From positions 1-32,304 of the forward strand of contig JASWJB010000410.1 in assembly GCA_032433595.1 (NCBI GenBank): a stretch of 32,304 nt of DNA, written 5' to 3'. Made by a program: the position numbers and the translations under genes. Under the pieces are notes generated by a model. The model was not told the DNA's origin, made no database searches, and was given only the letters and a program-made list of their open reading frames with translations. The DNA is from Conoideocrella luteorostrata. Its lineage: Eukaryota; Ascomycota; Sordariomycetes; Hypocreales; Clavicipitaceae. Position 1 is the first letter of the stretch. Every line of letters begins with the position of its first letter. Below, in pieces: positions 10,484 through 19,261 of the stretch.

Positions 10484-12480
10484 GTGAAAATATGCAAGTT
10501 AGCAAAACAACTTACATCATCAACTGATTTGTATGCTATCTACTGTCACAAGTGAGCAGCTATGGATGTCTGATAGCAGTGGAATTGTCCTTATTACCTA
10601 GCCAATTGACGAGTAATTAGACATCTTCTTATAGATGACTCCTATCTAGGGATTCCGACGTTGGAGCCGGAGGGTTGTCTCACAGCATCTCCAGGGTTCA
10701 GAATCTGTAAGTGGCTCACTGTGATCCGTAACATGCTCTGTTTGACATTTACTTTGAGCACGGTTAAGCTTAGTACTCGATCCATTGTCAAAGTTCTTTG
10801 GCATGAGTAGGTTGTTGCTATAGCTTTTATGGCATTAAAAATGTAGATAAATTACCATCGCATTATGTTTTCTCTTTTTTGTCAATTAAACTGGCGAAAT
10901 CATAATTCTGGCATAATTTTTTCATTTGGTAGGTCGTAAATCACTGTATTCGTAAGAATTGTGAGACGCCAACCAAGTCATAAGCATCTACACAGTCTCC
11001 ATTCCTCATTCTTTGTAAATAGTATTAAGGCATTAAATGGAGTAGTCCGCGAACCATATTTTAATGCCTATTAATGGCAGCTATGCAAATAGAAGTCATC
11101 TTTGGAGGTTTGTCCCATTTCATAATAACCCAAGTAAAGTTGATGACTGCAAATTGGCTGCCGTTTTCGACCGCCTGCCTGCATGGGTATGGCGCAGCCC
11201 CTCGACCCACTTTTGACCTCCCGCTGCTTTAGAGATTTCTACAAGACCACCACTTCAACCCAAACCTGCGATTTTTCCACTCTTCCCCCTTCGCCCAGGT
11301 CGGACCTATGACTTCCACTTCTCCTTTCCTGCTTGCATTGTCTCCCATTTCCTTGTCCGCGTTGGATCCGTCATTTCAGCTCACCAGGATCCACCCACCT
11401 CTTCAATCACGACAATGCTCCCATGACGCATAGTACCAGGCAACTTTTATTACGATTGCGTATACGTCGCTCTGTTTTGCCGTCGTAATGACTACGAACG
11501 ATGCTGTGGCGCCATTTCCCTCCGCCGACTGCATATTCTGATAGATGGATGAGTCGGCATTGTCTTTCATCATAATTGAGACGCAATTCTCGCCGTCAAT
11601 TGTGCCGCCACGCCCGACGCTACCATAATATCTAAGGATAAAATGCACTTATTTCGATACAATCTCTGCAAAGACACATCCTAGTTGCAATCATTCGGCC
11701 TGACCGAAAGGATCCTCATTGCTGACAGCCGCCACTGGCCTCGGCAAGGGCGAAGTTGGCCGAGCCCGTTGCTTCTCGCAAGACTTCCCTTCTTGGGATG
11801 CCAATGAGACTTAACCAAGCCCGTCTTCTCGCCTCAGCCATTCAGTCCGTGCCTCCAGCTGGTCTAATCCGACAAGCCTTGGATTTAACCTGCCGAACTT
11901 GCCATATCGCCGAAACATGGCCACGCACGCTCAAGTACGCCCGGAGTAGGTCCTTCATCTGCGACCGTACTATTTTCAGCATACATCGTATCGCCCCCCA
12001 CCTTCCGTCCGAGCTTTCAGTCGTTATTTGGCCGGCGACCGAGTTTGGATCAGCTGAGCGCACGCTGACACAACGAAAGTTGGGACACGGGTCATTTCTC
12101 ATTTGTTATTGGCCGAGGGCAGCTGCACTGTCACCGTCTGTTCACTTTTCCAAGTCATATTACGTACCCCCTGGTCACGACATTATATTTTCAAGGTTTT
12201 TGCACAGCCGACTCACGCAGCGAAGTTGTTTGGTCGCATTTGCGGTGTGGCTCAGTCACCTGGAGGGACGGGGATAATACGGCTGAGCAGGGAGAAGGAA
12301 GCACGTATGGGTGTTGGAGGCCGGCTCGTGTTTAAGAATTGAGAGATAAGGGACATAGTACGTGAGACGAAAATACAACGGGTTTTCGAATGGTGCAAAT
12401 GTCCACAACGCGAGCACCATGACTGTGGCATAATTACTAATGGACTGTGTCGTCACGGGACAGCTCTAGCCTGTGTAGTG
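10484..12480. other. Gene-free stretch, about 2 kb
   Basis: Normal base composition. Several open frames exist (for example plus strand 11756-12277 and minus strand 11403-11648), but their residue make-up is unconvincing and they overlap other frames equally long, so none is called. Pyrimidine-rich DNA at about 11230-11400 looks like a fungal promoter or leader but leads into no supported gene. I see no tRNA or repeat here. Confidence 0.6.
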
Positions 12481-12490
12481 GTATATAAAG
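12481..12490 (+). promoter_or_regulatory. TATA box of the 12583 gene
   Basis: GTATATAAAG lies about 95 bases upstream of the ATG at 12583, in a typical position for a fungal TATA element with a short leader. The start codon context CACCATGGC is also strong, with A at -3 counted from the context and G at +4. Confidence 0.6.
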
Positions 12491-12582
12491 CTAGCACTAG
12501 CCGGATGTCTTTGGACTGAAATGCCCATCATTCTGAACACTTTTTCATCCTTTTAGCAACCACATTTCTGACACCTTGCACC

Positions 12583-13343
12583 ATGGCATCATTTGAGACC
12601 AGCCCACAGCTTAGAAATTCGAGTCGCTCGCCGTCTCCCGACTCCTCCAGGACGTCTACGATGACAATGGCACTGTCACCCGTCGCCAGTGATGACGATA
12701 TGAGCGATGATGATTCGTTCAGCGACTTTGATGTCGTCCCTTGCGATCCCAACCTTGGATTTGCTGTTGATGTCCAACAGGGACAGGTCAACGGACCAAA
12801 CGCGCTGAAACCAGTGTATAGCGAGGATCTTCGTCAAATCTTCTTAAAATTCGAGAAACGACTGCAAGGTCCTGCAGAGAAAAGCAAACGGTCTGCCTCA
12901 CCAGACAAGAGTAAGTCTTTCGTCTACATCTTTTATCCTGCCTAGCTTACACAAGATTTAAAGACAGTACGGCTTCCAGCTTATCTGAGCCTGAAGTCCG
13001 TCCCCAGACCCTGTCAGACCCGGAATTAAACGTCACTCGCGTGACTAGCAAGGGTCGACCAGGAACCTTGAGAGGCGTGAAAAAGAAGATTTCGCGTGCG
13101 GCCGTGCAGCCTGATCGCAGACGACGAGCCTTGGCCAGCAGGTTTCAGGAGTACGAATACATGCACCTGGGAGATGCACGTCAAACCACGAATGGACTGG
13201 TGGAAGTTGAAGTGGTCTGGGCCCCAATGTTCTTGACCTGCGATCAGTTACGCGGGAAGCTGGCAATTGCAGAGGCGAGGGACCTGGTGATCAGCAAGTT
13301 TGGTCAAGCTGTTTGGGAAAGAGAACAAAGCAGACTCTGCTGA
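12583..13343 (+). CDS. Acidic/Ser-rich protein of unknown function, 235 aa
   Basis: I do not recognise a named family. Exons 12583-12910 and 12964-13343 are joined across a 53-nt intron with donor GTAAGT and acceptor TTAAAG; the phase fits and no stop arises. The N-terminal third is disordered: Ser/Pro-rich SRSPSPDSSRTS, then an acidic patch DDDMSDDDSFSDFD. The middle is basic (KKK, RRRR) and could serve nuclear targeting. The last roughly 65 residues look folded, with VEVEVVWAPMFL followed by an Ala/Glu helix and VWEREQSR. A beta strand followed by WxP vaguely recalls chromo-like folds, but I would not assign it. A TATA box and a good start context support expression. The acceptor is the only phase-compatible AG nearby, but weak. 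Confidence 0.65.
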
Positions 13344-13436
13344 GTCAGACGATTGAGAGATAGACTTACATTGATGAGAAGTTGATCTTATTCTAATGCT
13401 TAACCCAAACAGATTAATAGCAACGTTGTGTCAACG

Positions 13437-13763
13437 CTACTGTTGCTGCCACTGCCATTGAGAACCATCCCAGTACCTAAATCGTTGATAATCTTCATCC
13501 CAGCCCATTCTACCTGGCCTTGCGACTGAGGTGCTCTGTCCTCCCGTGTAACCCTGCCTCGTCTTTGACAACCTCTTTGTCCAAAAAATCCCGTGGTTTG
13601 GTGGATCTCGCTGATTCTCTGCGATATTGACAGCACCCGAACTAGGTCGCACGCCACAACGCACGTATCGAGAGATGCATTGAGTTAGCCGTCTATTTGA
13701 TGGTGGATAAGTAGATATTGAATCTTTTGAGAGGGAAGCGATTAACACAGACTGACCGTGTTG
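13437..13763 (-). CDS. Possible 3' exon ending in an aromatic-rich motif
   Basis: A minus-strand frame open from 13763 ends at 13437 with GWDEDYQRFRYWDGSQWQW and a Gln tail. Repeated W/Y/D spacing like this occurs at the C-termini of hypothetical Pezizomycotina proteins, so at least the last 40 or so codons look real. There is no ATG in the frame at a sensible place; an upstream exon in 13764-13941 would be required (a CAG acceptor at 13754-13752 is available). It ends tail-to-tail with the 12583 gene, 93 bases away. The alternative is that it is a remnant. Confidence 0.3.
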   Translation of the reverse strand, partial: QHGQSVLIASLSKDSISTYPPSNRRLTQCISRYVRCGVRPSSGAVNIAENQRDPPNHGIFWTKRLSKTRQGYTGGQSTSVARPGRMGWDEDYQRFRYWDGSQWQWQQQ

Positions 13764-13941
13764 CTATTCTGTCCCGTGAATGGCGTACCAGCGATGTAAA
13801 CACGGCCTTAGGCAGGAATATTTAGTTGCACTATGCACTATACTAGTAATCATTGCTCTGTTATCCCTAGGGTCACAGACACCCTTACCCGGCTCAGTAA
13901 TCATGCAGATGCGTACAGGAAAAATTGGCCTATTGGCATAC

Positions 13942-14970
13942 CTAAGGGAGTTTCGTTACGTAATACCTGGTCTTTTTCCAAACCCGTGCGTGGCGCCCGA
14001 AATCTTTTTGGCGATTCCATTGCTCCTCTGTTGTTACAACAATATTTCCATGCCTATTAGTGAAAACCAGCTCATCACGGCCCACTCTGTGTCGTCTTCT
14101 ACTAATATTGTCCGTTACATCAACCCAATCTGACTCCAAATCCATTGTAGAAGCGCTAGCTTCTGCTTGGGCTCGTGATTGCCGCAAATCTTTCTGAGAC
14201 GTTTCCGGTTCTTCAATCTCCATTGGGCTTTGTGTCGTTGGTTCTAGTTGCGAGGGTTCTCCATATTCTTCCATAGTGCTTTTAGGCCATGAAGGCTGGG
14301 GTGCGGTTGCTTGATTTGCATAGCTGCTGGGCCCTGCTGTTGTATCTCCAGCTTGAGACCGTAATACTTGGGACGGATGTATTTCTAGCATATTTGGCCT
14401 CGTTTTCACAGAAAAAATGAAGCGATACCATTCCTCTGAGGCCTGAACTTCCGATGCGTCTAAGTGTACTCCTTGCAGTTCTGTGGGGAATAGAGATTGG
14501 AGCTTGTCTGTATGCTTTGTATATAACCAAGCATGGAATCCTGTGGCACGTGTTGTTACCACATGCAGCCTCTGGTATTGATGCGTTCTCACTATCTCTT
14601 CCGCATCTCTTCTTGCCTGTTTAATATGGTCATGATAATTCATGTTTGCTGGCGCCTTAGCTTCGAGAATAGTCTCTGCGGTCAGAGTTAAATGCTCTTC
14701 ATCTATTCTCCACACAACTCTGTCTGTTCTGTGATATGATCCTTCTCTTCCTGGATTTCGCGATGCATTGAATTCAGCGCCAACTTGATATCCATCTTGT
14801 TGGGAGAAGTCGGTCTGAAGCTCCGAGAGCCAAAAATTGGCTTGTGGTCCTTCAAGATTCGGCTGACTTTGAGCGTACCGGTACATTGTTTGATGCAGTG
14901 GGCTTCCTAAAAGATTGCGGCAGATTTGACCATCCGACATTCGGTAAAAAGGAGGTCCATAATTTGCCAT
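13942..14970 (-). CDS. PD-(D/E)XK nuclease-like protein, 342 aa
   Basis: Single exon from ATG at 14970 to the stop at 13942. The N-terminal half looks like a restriction-endonuclease fold: RTDRVVW (Asp83) on one strand, then ETILEAKA (Glu103-x-Lys105) on the next, then a helix carrying Gln118. This matches the D...ExK...Q plan of PD-(D/E)XK nucleases and similar domains in fungal hypothetical proteins. Residues 205-290 are a disordered Pro/Ser/Gln linker. The C-terminus (DELVF, TTEEQW, VWKKTRYYVTKLP) resembles the ending of a recurrent fungal accessory family, so the end appears natural. It is transcribed divergently from the 15600 gene across about 630 bases. Nuclease activity is an inference from motifs only. 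Confidence 0.7.
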   Translation of the reverse strand: MANYGPPFYRMSDGQICRNLLGSPLHQTMYRYAQSQPNLEGPQANFWLSELQTDFSQQDGYQVGAEFNASRNPGREGSYHRTDRVVWRIDEEHLTLTAETILEAKAPANMNYHDHIKQARRDAEEIVRTHQYQRLHVVTTRATGFHAWLYTKHTDKLQSLFPTELQGVHLDASEVQASEEWYRFIFSVKTRPNMLEIHPSQVLRSQAGDTTAGPSSYANQATAPQPSWPKSTMEEYGEPSQLEPTTQSPMEIEEPETSQKDLRQSRAQAEASASTMDLESDWVDVTDNISRRRHRVGRDELVFTNRHGNIVVTTEEQWNRQKDFGRHARVWKKTRYYVTKLP

Positions 14971-15599
14971 GTTGAGAATAGAGATGTGTAAATGTTAGTA
15001 GCTTTATATAATATGTCCTGGATGTTCGTGTACCAAAAAAGAAAAAAACAATTGCATAACATTCGGGGCGGCGGAGTCCGCGTATTTATAGCTACTATGC
15101 AGCAGTGTTTCTCTCCCCCATTAATTCAGACTGTAAATCTGTCATTGCTGCGTGTTGCTTACACTAAGACATGGGGATTATACAGAAACCATTCTGTGGT
15201 GTGTGACAGTGGCAGCCATAGCTGCCTTACTATTGACCGTAGGCGGCTGTGCACATTTCCTTTAGTTCATATGTTCCCTTTAACAGTGGAAAGACGCCCC
15301 ACACCTTGTCTACACTCTTCTTGCCTCCTCTTTTCGTCCCACTTTCGTTTTGTCTCCACTCTTCTTGTCCACACTCGTCTTGTCTGTACTCCGTACTCCG
15401 TCTCCGTTCGTCTTGACTGCACTCCCCTTGTCTGCACTTCTGTCTGCACTCTTCTGTCTCCGTTCGTTTTGAGTGCATTTTTGCCTTACCCTTCTCTGCA
15501 CTTCTGTCTGCGCTCTTCTGTCTGCATCTTATTGTCTTCACACCCATACCTGTTTCTCTTTCGCCTCTTCAAATTAATCCACACCACTTCCCGAGAAAT
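14971..15599. promoter_or_regulatory. Shared intergenic promoter region with pyrimidine-rich tract
   Basis: This interval separates two divergent genes. Its right half (about 15303-15545) is a degenerate C/T-rich repeat on the plus strand, with 13-14 bp units related to CTTGTCTGCACTC, ending about 55 bases before the ATG at 15600. Pyrimidine-rich tracts directly upstream of start sites are common in filamentous fungi. It includes TACTCCGTACTCCGT at 15387-15401. No coding frame within it is convincing. Confidence 0.55.
15303..15545 (+). repeat. Degenerate C/T-rich tandem repeat
   Basis: Imperfect repeats of CTTGTCTGCACTC/CTTCTGTCTGCACTC type run through this interval. The antisense strand therefore reads as repetitive Arg/Glu/Gln/Lys open frames, which are artefacts of the repeat rather than genes. 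Confidence 0.65.
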
Positions 15600-16780
15600 A
15601 TGACGGCTGAATTGATTGTGGAGCGTCTTTCTCCTTGTCTCCTAGAGAAGCGGGGATCCAAAAAAGCCCCTGATAGTTTTGACAATCGCTTGATCAAAAC
15701 AATTTTGCGGGGGGATTCTAAAGCTCAGTCAATCCTCCGAACATCTTTCCGCGCATGGTTTATCTTGGAATTGGCAAATAATAAAGAAATTTGGAAAGAT
15801 GTCGCAAAACTAGACGATGCCGAAGTTGTGTTATTGGCGGAGAAATTGCAAAACGAGCCTGCACATGCTTCTCTAGACGAACTGGTGAAACACATCTTTA
15901 CAGGTGATACTCTTGTGATTAGAAATAGAAACTGTAATTTCTATGTTCTTTATAGCCACGCAGGAACTAGAAGTAATGCTAATTACATAATATAGATATT
16001 CTCGCTGAGTTTAAGAATTGCGTACTGCCTCATGAATCTTTATACCCTGAGTTCCCTGCAGAAGAACTTCGTTCAAATAAACGGCGGCGTTTGGGTGACG
16101 GCGATCCCAAAAGCCAGGAAGACCAAAGTCAAGGGGGGCAAGAAAGGCAGGATTATGGCGAGGATCTAAGTGCGCAAGAGGAAAGGGGAAATCAACCGCA
16201 ACAGCTATCGCAGTCGTCAAATACCATTCCTCCGATATCCGCACAAATATTTAACCAAATTGATGACATTGTTGGTTTCCCGTCGCCATCTTTGCCCTTA
16301 GCCGAAAGTCTTCCAAAAGTTTTTAAGCCAAGAATGTGTGACGCAATTGTCAAAGATGACCTCTGCGTGGTGGCTTTTATCACGTTAAGCTATTTGAGTC
16401 CTTCCACAGTTCACTTGGATGTCGATATATACCGAGCCTCAGTACCAGATCTTGTTAATGAATTGTATGGTGAAACAGTTCGTTACGATGAACCGAGCGG
16501 ATGGAAATTAATCTTGCAAAGCGGATCAGAAGTCTCGATTGAAAGTGAATTCGCTTTCGAACGTGCGCGAGAGACGGGGCTCCAAAATTTTATCGGCGAG
16601 TCGGTTCGTGCCGCGGTGAATAAGGATCCAGGACGTCAGATGGAAATCCGCAGAGGTGAAGAGTTGACACGGCGGGTCAGTCTTAAAATATCCTCGGGTC
16701 CATCTAGCCGGCTTCGCATAACTCTAGATGCAGCAGCAATGTCACCATTAGAGACTCAGTTATGGTTTAACATTGTCTGA
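15600..16780 (+). CDS. Conserved-looking fungal protein of unknown function, 362 aa
   Basis: Exons 15600-15903 and 15996-16780 are joined across a 92-nt intron (donor GTGATA, branch TGCTAATTAC, acceptor ATATAG); phase and frame agree. Residues 1-101 are helical, with the distinctive segment SFRAWFILELANNKEIW at about 49-65. A basic KRRR at 130-133 may be a nuclear signal. Residues 138-175 are low-complexity and Gln/Glu-rich. The C-terminal part from about 180 is an alpha/beta-looking domain rich in charged residues, ending LETQLWFNIV. The layout is reminiscent of an expanded Pezizomycotina hypothetical family, but I cannot name it. Its last 14 bases overlap the end of the opposite-strand gene at 16767. 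Confidence 0.75.
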
Positions 16781-17003
16781 CGTCACCCCCTTCAAGGTAG
16801 ATCCAAAAGTCAGATGATACTCTTGCTTGTTGTGTTGGGTTCAAAGTTTTCCATGTCTCGTCTCCTTCTTTTTTCCAGTACGCGTTCGTACAGCCTCTCC
16901 AGAGGAAAAGACGGTTATTCCCCCTAATCGCCCGACGCCTCGTAACCAGCGTACCTGCCTCCCATTTTGTCTCGTCTAGTGGTTCGATTTCCTGCCACTT
17001 CAT
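16767..17003 (-). CDS. Small Trp-rich protein, 78 aa, unknown
   Basis: ATG at 17003, stop at 16767, no intron needed. Six Trp in 78 residues (MKWQEIEPL, TKWEAG, LFLWRG, AYWKK, ETWKTL, DFWIYL) with balanced charged residues look like real protein rather than a chance frame. It overlaps the 3' end of the 15600 gene by 14 bases, tail to tail. No signal peptide is seen. A run of 17 A (17031-17047, plus strand) lies just upstream, so its leader would start in poly-T. It could also be a 3' exon or a remnant of a longer gene. Confidence 0.4.
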   Translation of the reverse strand: MKWQEIEPLDETKWEAGTLVTRRRAIRGNNRLFLWRGCTNAYWKKEGDETWKTLNPTQQARVSSDFWIYLEGGDVRQC

Positions 17004-17030
17004 TAGCAGAACTCTAACTCTGAAGTGTAC

Positions 17031-17047
17031 AAAAAAAAAAAAAAAAA
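17031..17047 (+). repeat. Poly-A run of 17
   Basis: A homopolymer of 17 A. It lies between the small minus-strand frame and the 17513 gene. It is not preceded by any recognisable retro-inserted sequence. Confidence 0.9.
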
Positions 17048-17512
17048 TCCAGTACCATGTCTAGGTGGAAATACTGTTTAGGCAAACATTACCGCACCGC
17101 ATCTGCTCACATTGTATAATGTGCTGAGTCCATGCGCCGCCAAAAAATTTAAGGTCAAAATTGCGACCTGAAAGTTTGGGTGTGCAGAATTTAGTCACGT
17201 GCTGCAGCTTGTGTGTGCACACTGGTATTGGACTGAGACAATGTGCTGCCCGGAGGGAAAAATGTTAGTCCTTCCGTTGCCCGGGCATGTGACCAAGACC
17301 AGCTATTGATGCGGATTAATGTAAAAGCGTACCACGATAAGGTATTGCGCGTGCCTCTTTGAACGGCACTAAGAATTTCCCTTGGAAGAAGATACCATCA
17401 ATATCATCCTCGAGACCTTCGCACTTCGCATTAACCACATGGGATTGCATACCAGGCAACCCACCAGGCGAAACTATCGAACCATTGAGCTAGCGACTTC
17501 AGCAATTCACAA
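17048..17512. promoter_or_regulatory. Intergenic region upstream of the 17513 gene
   Basis: No gene seen. An open frame over 17382-17627 lacks an ATG and is explained by the first exon and intron of the 17513 gene in another frame. It contains a CACGTG-like TCACGTGC at about 17197-17204, a possible bHLH-type site. Confidence 0.4.
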
Positions 17513-19261
17513 ATGGATAGTTGCGTGGACCCCCACTGCGTGCTTTGCACGCTCGAAATGGAAGAAGACGATCCCATTGTTGTTGGTAAGTAAGCTCTCT
17601 CTCATCTCAGAAATGAAATGTAGCTAAGAACCTTAGTATCATCGGAGAACGAACCGTACTTTCAAGAGAAAGAGACTACGTATTGCCCTTGCATAATATT
17701 AAACTGCCGACACCCAAATGGCTTAGCATTAGCCTGCCACTCAATTTGCGCTGGAGAGGGTCTACCATCTTCAGGAACCTACAAAGTGACTAGTTGGGAC
17801 CCTGGGTTTGAGCTATCTATTGACCGGTCGGTTTACTTTAAGCGTGAGCTGGCGCGTACCAGCGCTTCAATGCTTAATCTAGCACGATCGACTTTGCGGA
17901 TTCAACAGAAGATAATTGAAGGATCAAGAGGTATAGTAACAACGTCTCGCTGTATATGGACAGCATCTGTGACACTACATGGCGAAACGTACGTTTCAGC
18001 TCTGAGTAATCAACCCACAGATAACCTTGTTTACGACCCTAGAACAGAATCAAGGATTGATGTTATTTATATCGCACGTGGTCCTCTAGGCGTAAAGAAA
18101 GTAATATTTGCCTGCTCAACGGAGACTATAGAAATTGAAAGTTACTCCTGGGACTGGTGGCAAGTCCTTCCACTAAATGAAGGCTGTAGACTTCTTTTTG
18201 AGTTCGACGTAATAATAGCCTACTCTCTTATTCCTTTAGCAACTATTATTTATACTAATGCGTATTAATTAATTTAGGGACTTAAAATTCGTGGTCTTCA
18301 GAGGGAAGATAATACAGACTTACATTTATCATTGTGGTCAACCCCGGTGTTCCGTCCGGAGCTTATTCGATTTCCTCTATCAGCAAACTCAGGGCCAGCC
18401 AGGTTTAACCGCATTATGATCAATGAACCGGGAACAACAGGCTACTCGGTAGCATGGAATGCCAGTCACCGAGCGTCCAGAATTATACAGCACGCAGCTA
18501 TTAATGATAATATATCTCGCCAAACTGATATATCCGAAGAAGCCGCTACAATATGGCTGCATATTCCTCTTGGCCGCGACGAGCTATTAGACGAAATTTG
18601 GCGTCGTGATTGCAACATGAATCGTCAACAAGTAACAGATTTGATTCTGGTAACTACGACAGGCCGCGTACATGTGCTAGGGACATATCCAATGCCAGGT
18701 CAAACATATACATATTCCCTCGTCGCAAAACTCCAAAAAAAACCAGACTACATTTTCATTGACGACACAGCTGGAATACGTGAGCTGGCTCTTGAACCAG
18801 CACCGGAAATTAACTACACACAAAACTTGCGCATACCAGTACCTCAATCACACTACCCAAAACTTACTTCAGTTGAGAGTTATTTTTATACATCTGCGTC
18901 GCTAGAGAACCTTACGGCTATTAATATCTACGGTTCTGATAGCATCATTATGGGCTTATTATTATACTACCATGATGGCTCGCGAGCAAGCCTAGGAGAG
19001 GTAAGGCTAGATGGATTAATGGAGGTAAAACAGGTGCCTTATAATGCAACTATCCGATTTATTGTATCACGGACACCCGAGCAATGCCCGTATGTTCGCA
19101 GCGTTCTCGTCTATACGGCAAACACTGCGCTGAATCTCTCTCCCGCTAATTCAGGGTTAGACCTAGAGGTTTCCTGCTTTGGTACCTTGGAATGGTGGTT
19201 CACGAGACGGCAATGCCAACTAGCTCATAATGGGCGCACTAGTGCATCAACACGAAGATGA
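17513..19261 (+). CDS. Cys-rich N-terminus/WWF-motif fungal accessory protein, 542 aa
   Basis: Three exons: 17513-17585, 17637-18208 and 18278-19261. Intron 1 (51 nt) has GTAAGT, a GCTAAG branch and TTAG. Intron 2 (69 nt) has GTAATA, an ACTAAT branch and TTTAG. All phases agree. The N-terminus carries a dense Cys/His cluster (Cys 4, 9, 12, 41, 43, 48, 58, 62; His 8, 50, 59), probably zinc-binding. The C-terminal half has strand-rich segments (SYFYTSASLENL, GLLLYYHDGSRASLGEVRL) and ends with FGTLEWWFTRRQCQL at about 516-530. This order and ending match a large expanded Pezizomycotina hypothetical family, some members of which carry F-box-like N-termini. Function is unknown. The ATG context ACAAATGG is acceptable; no upstream exon is evident. 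Confidence 0.8.

Noticed and set aside
11403..11648. 81-codon minus-strand open frame
   Set aside because: Plausible in places, but there is no recognisable family, no convincing start context and no supporting splice sites.
11756..12277. 173-codon plus-strand open frame
   Set aside because: Composition looks like translated non-coding DNA, there is no clean ATG-promoter context, and equally long frames overlap it on the other strand (11842-12102, 12256-12456).
15230..15547. Minus-strand Arg/Glu/Lys-rich frames
   Set aside because: Produced by the C/T-rich degenerate repeat in the promoter of the 15600 gene.
16975..17000. GGTTCGATTTCC as a tRNA T-loop
   Set aside because: No acceptor stem, D-arm or anticodon arm fits upstream, and the segment codes for part of the Trp-rich frame on the minus strand.
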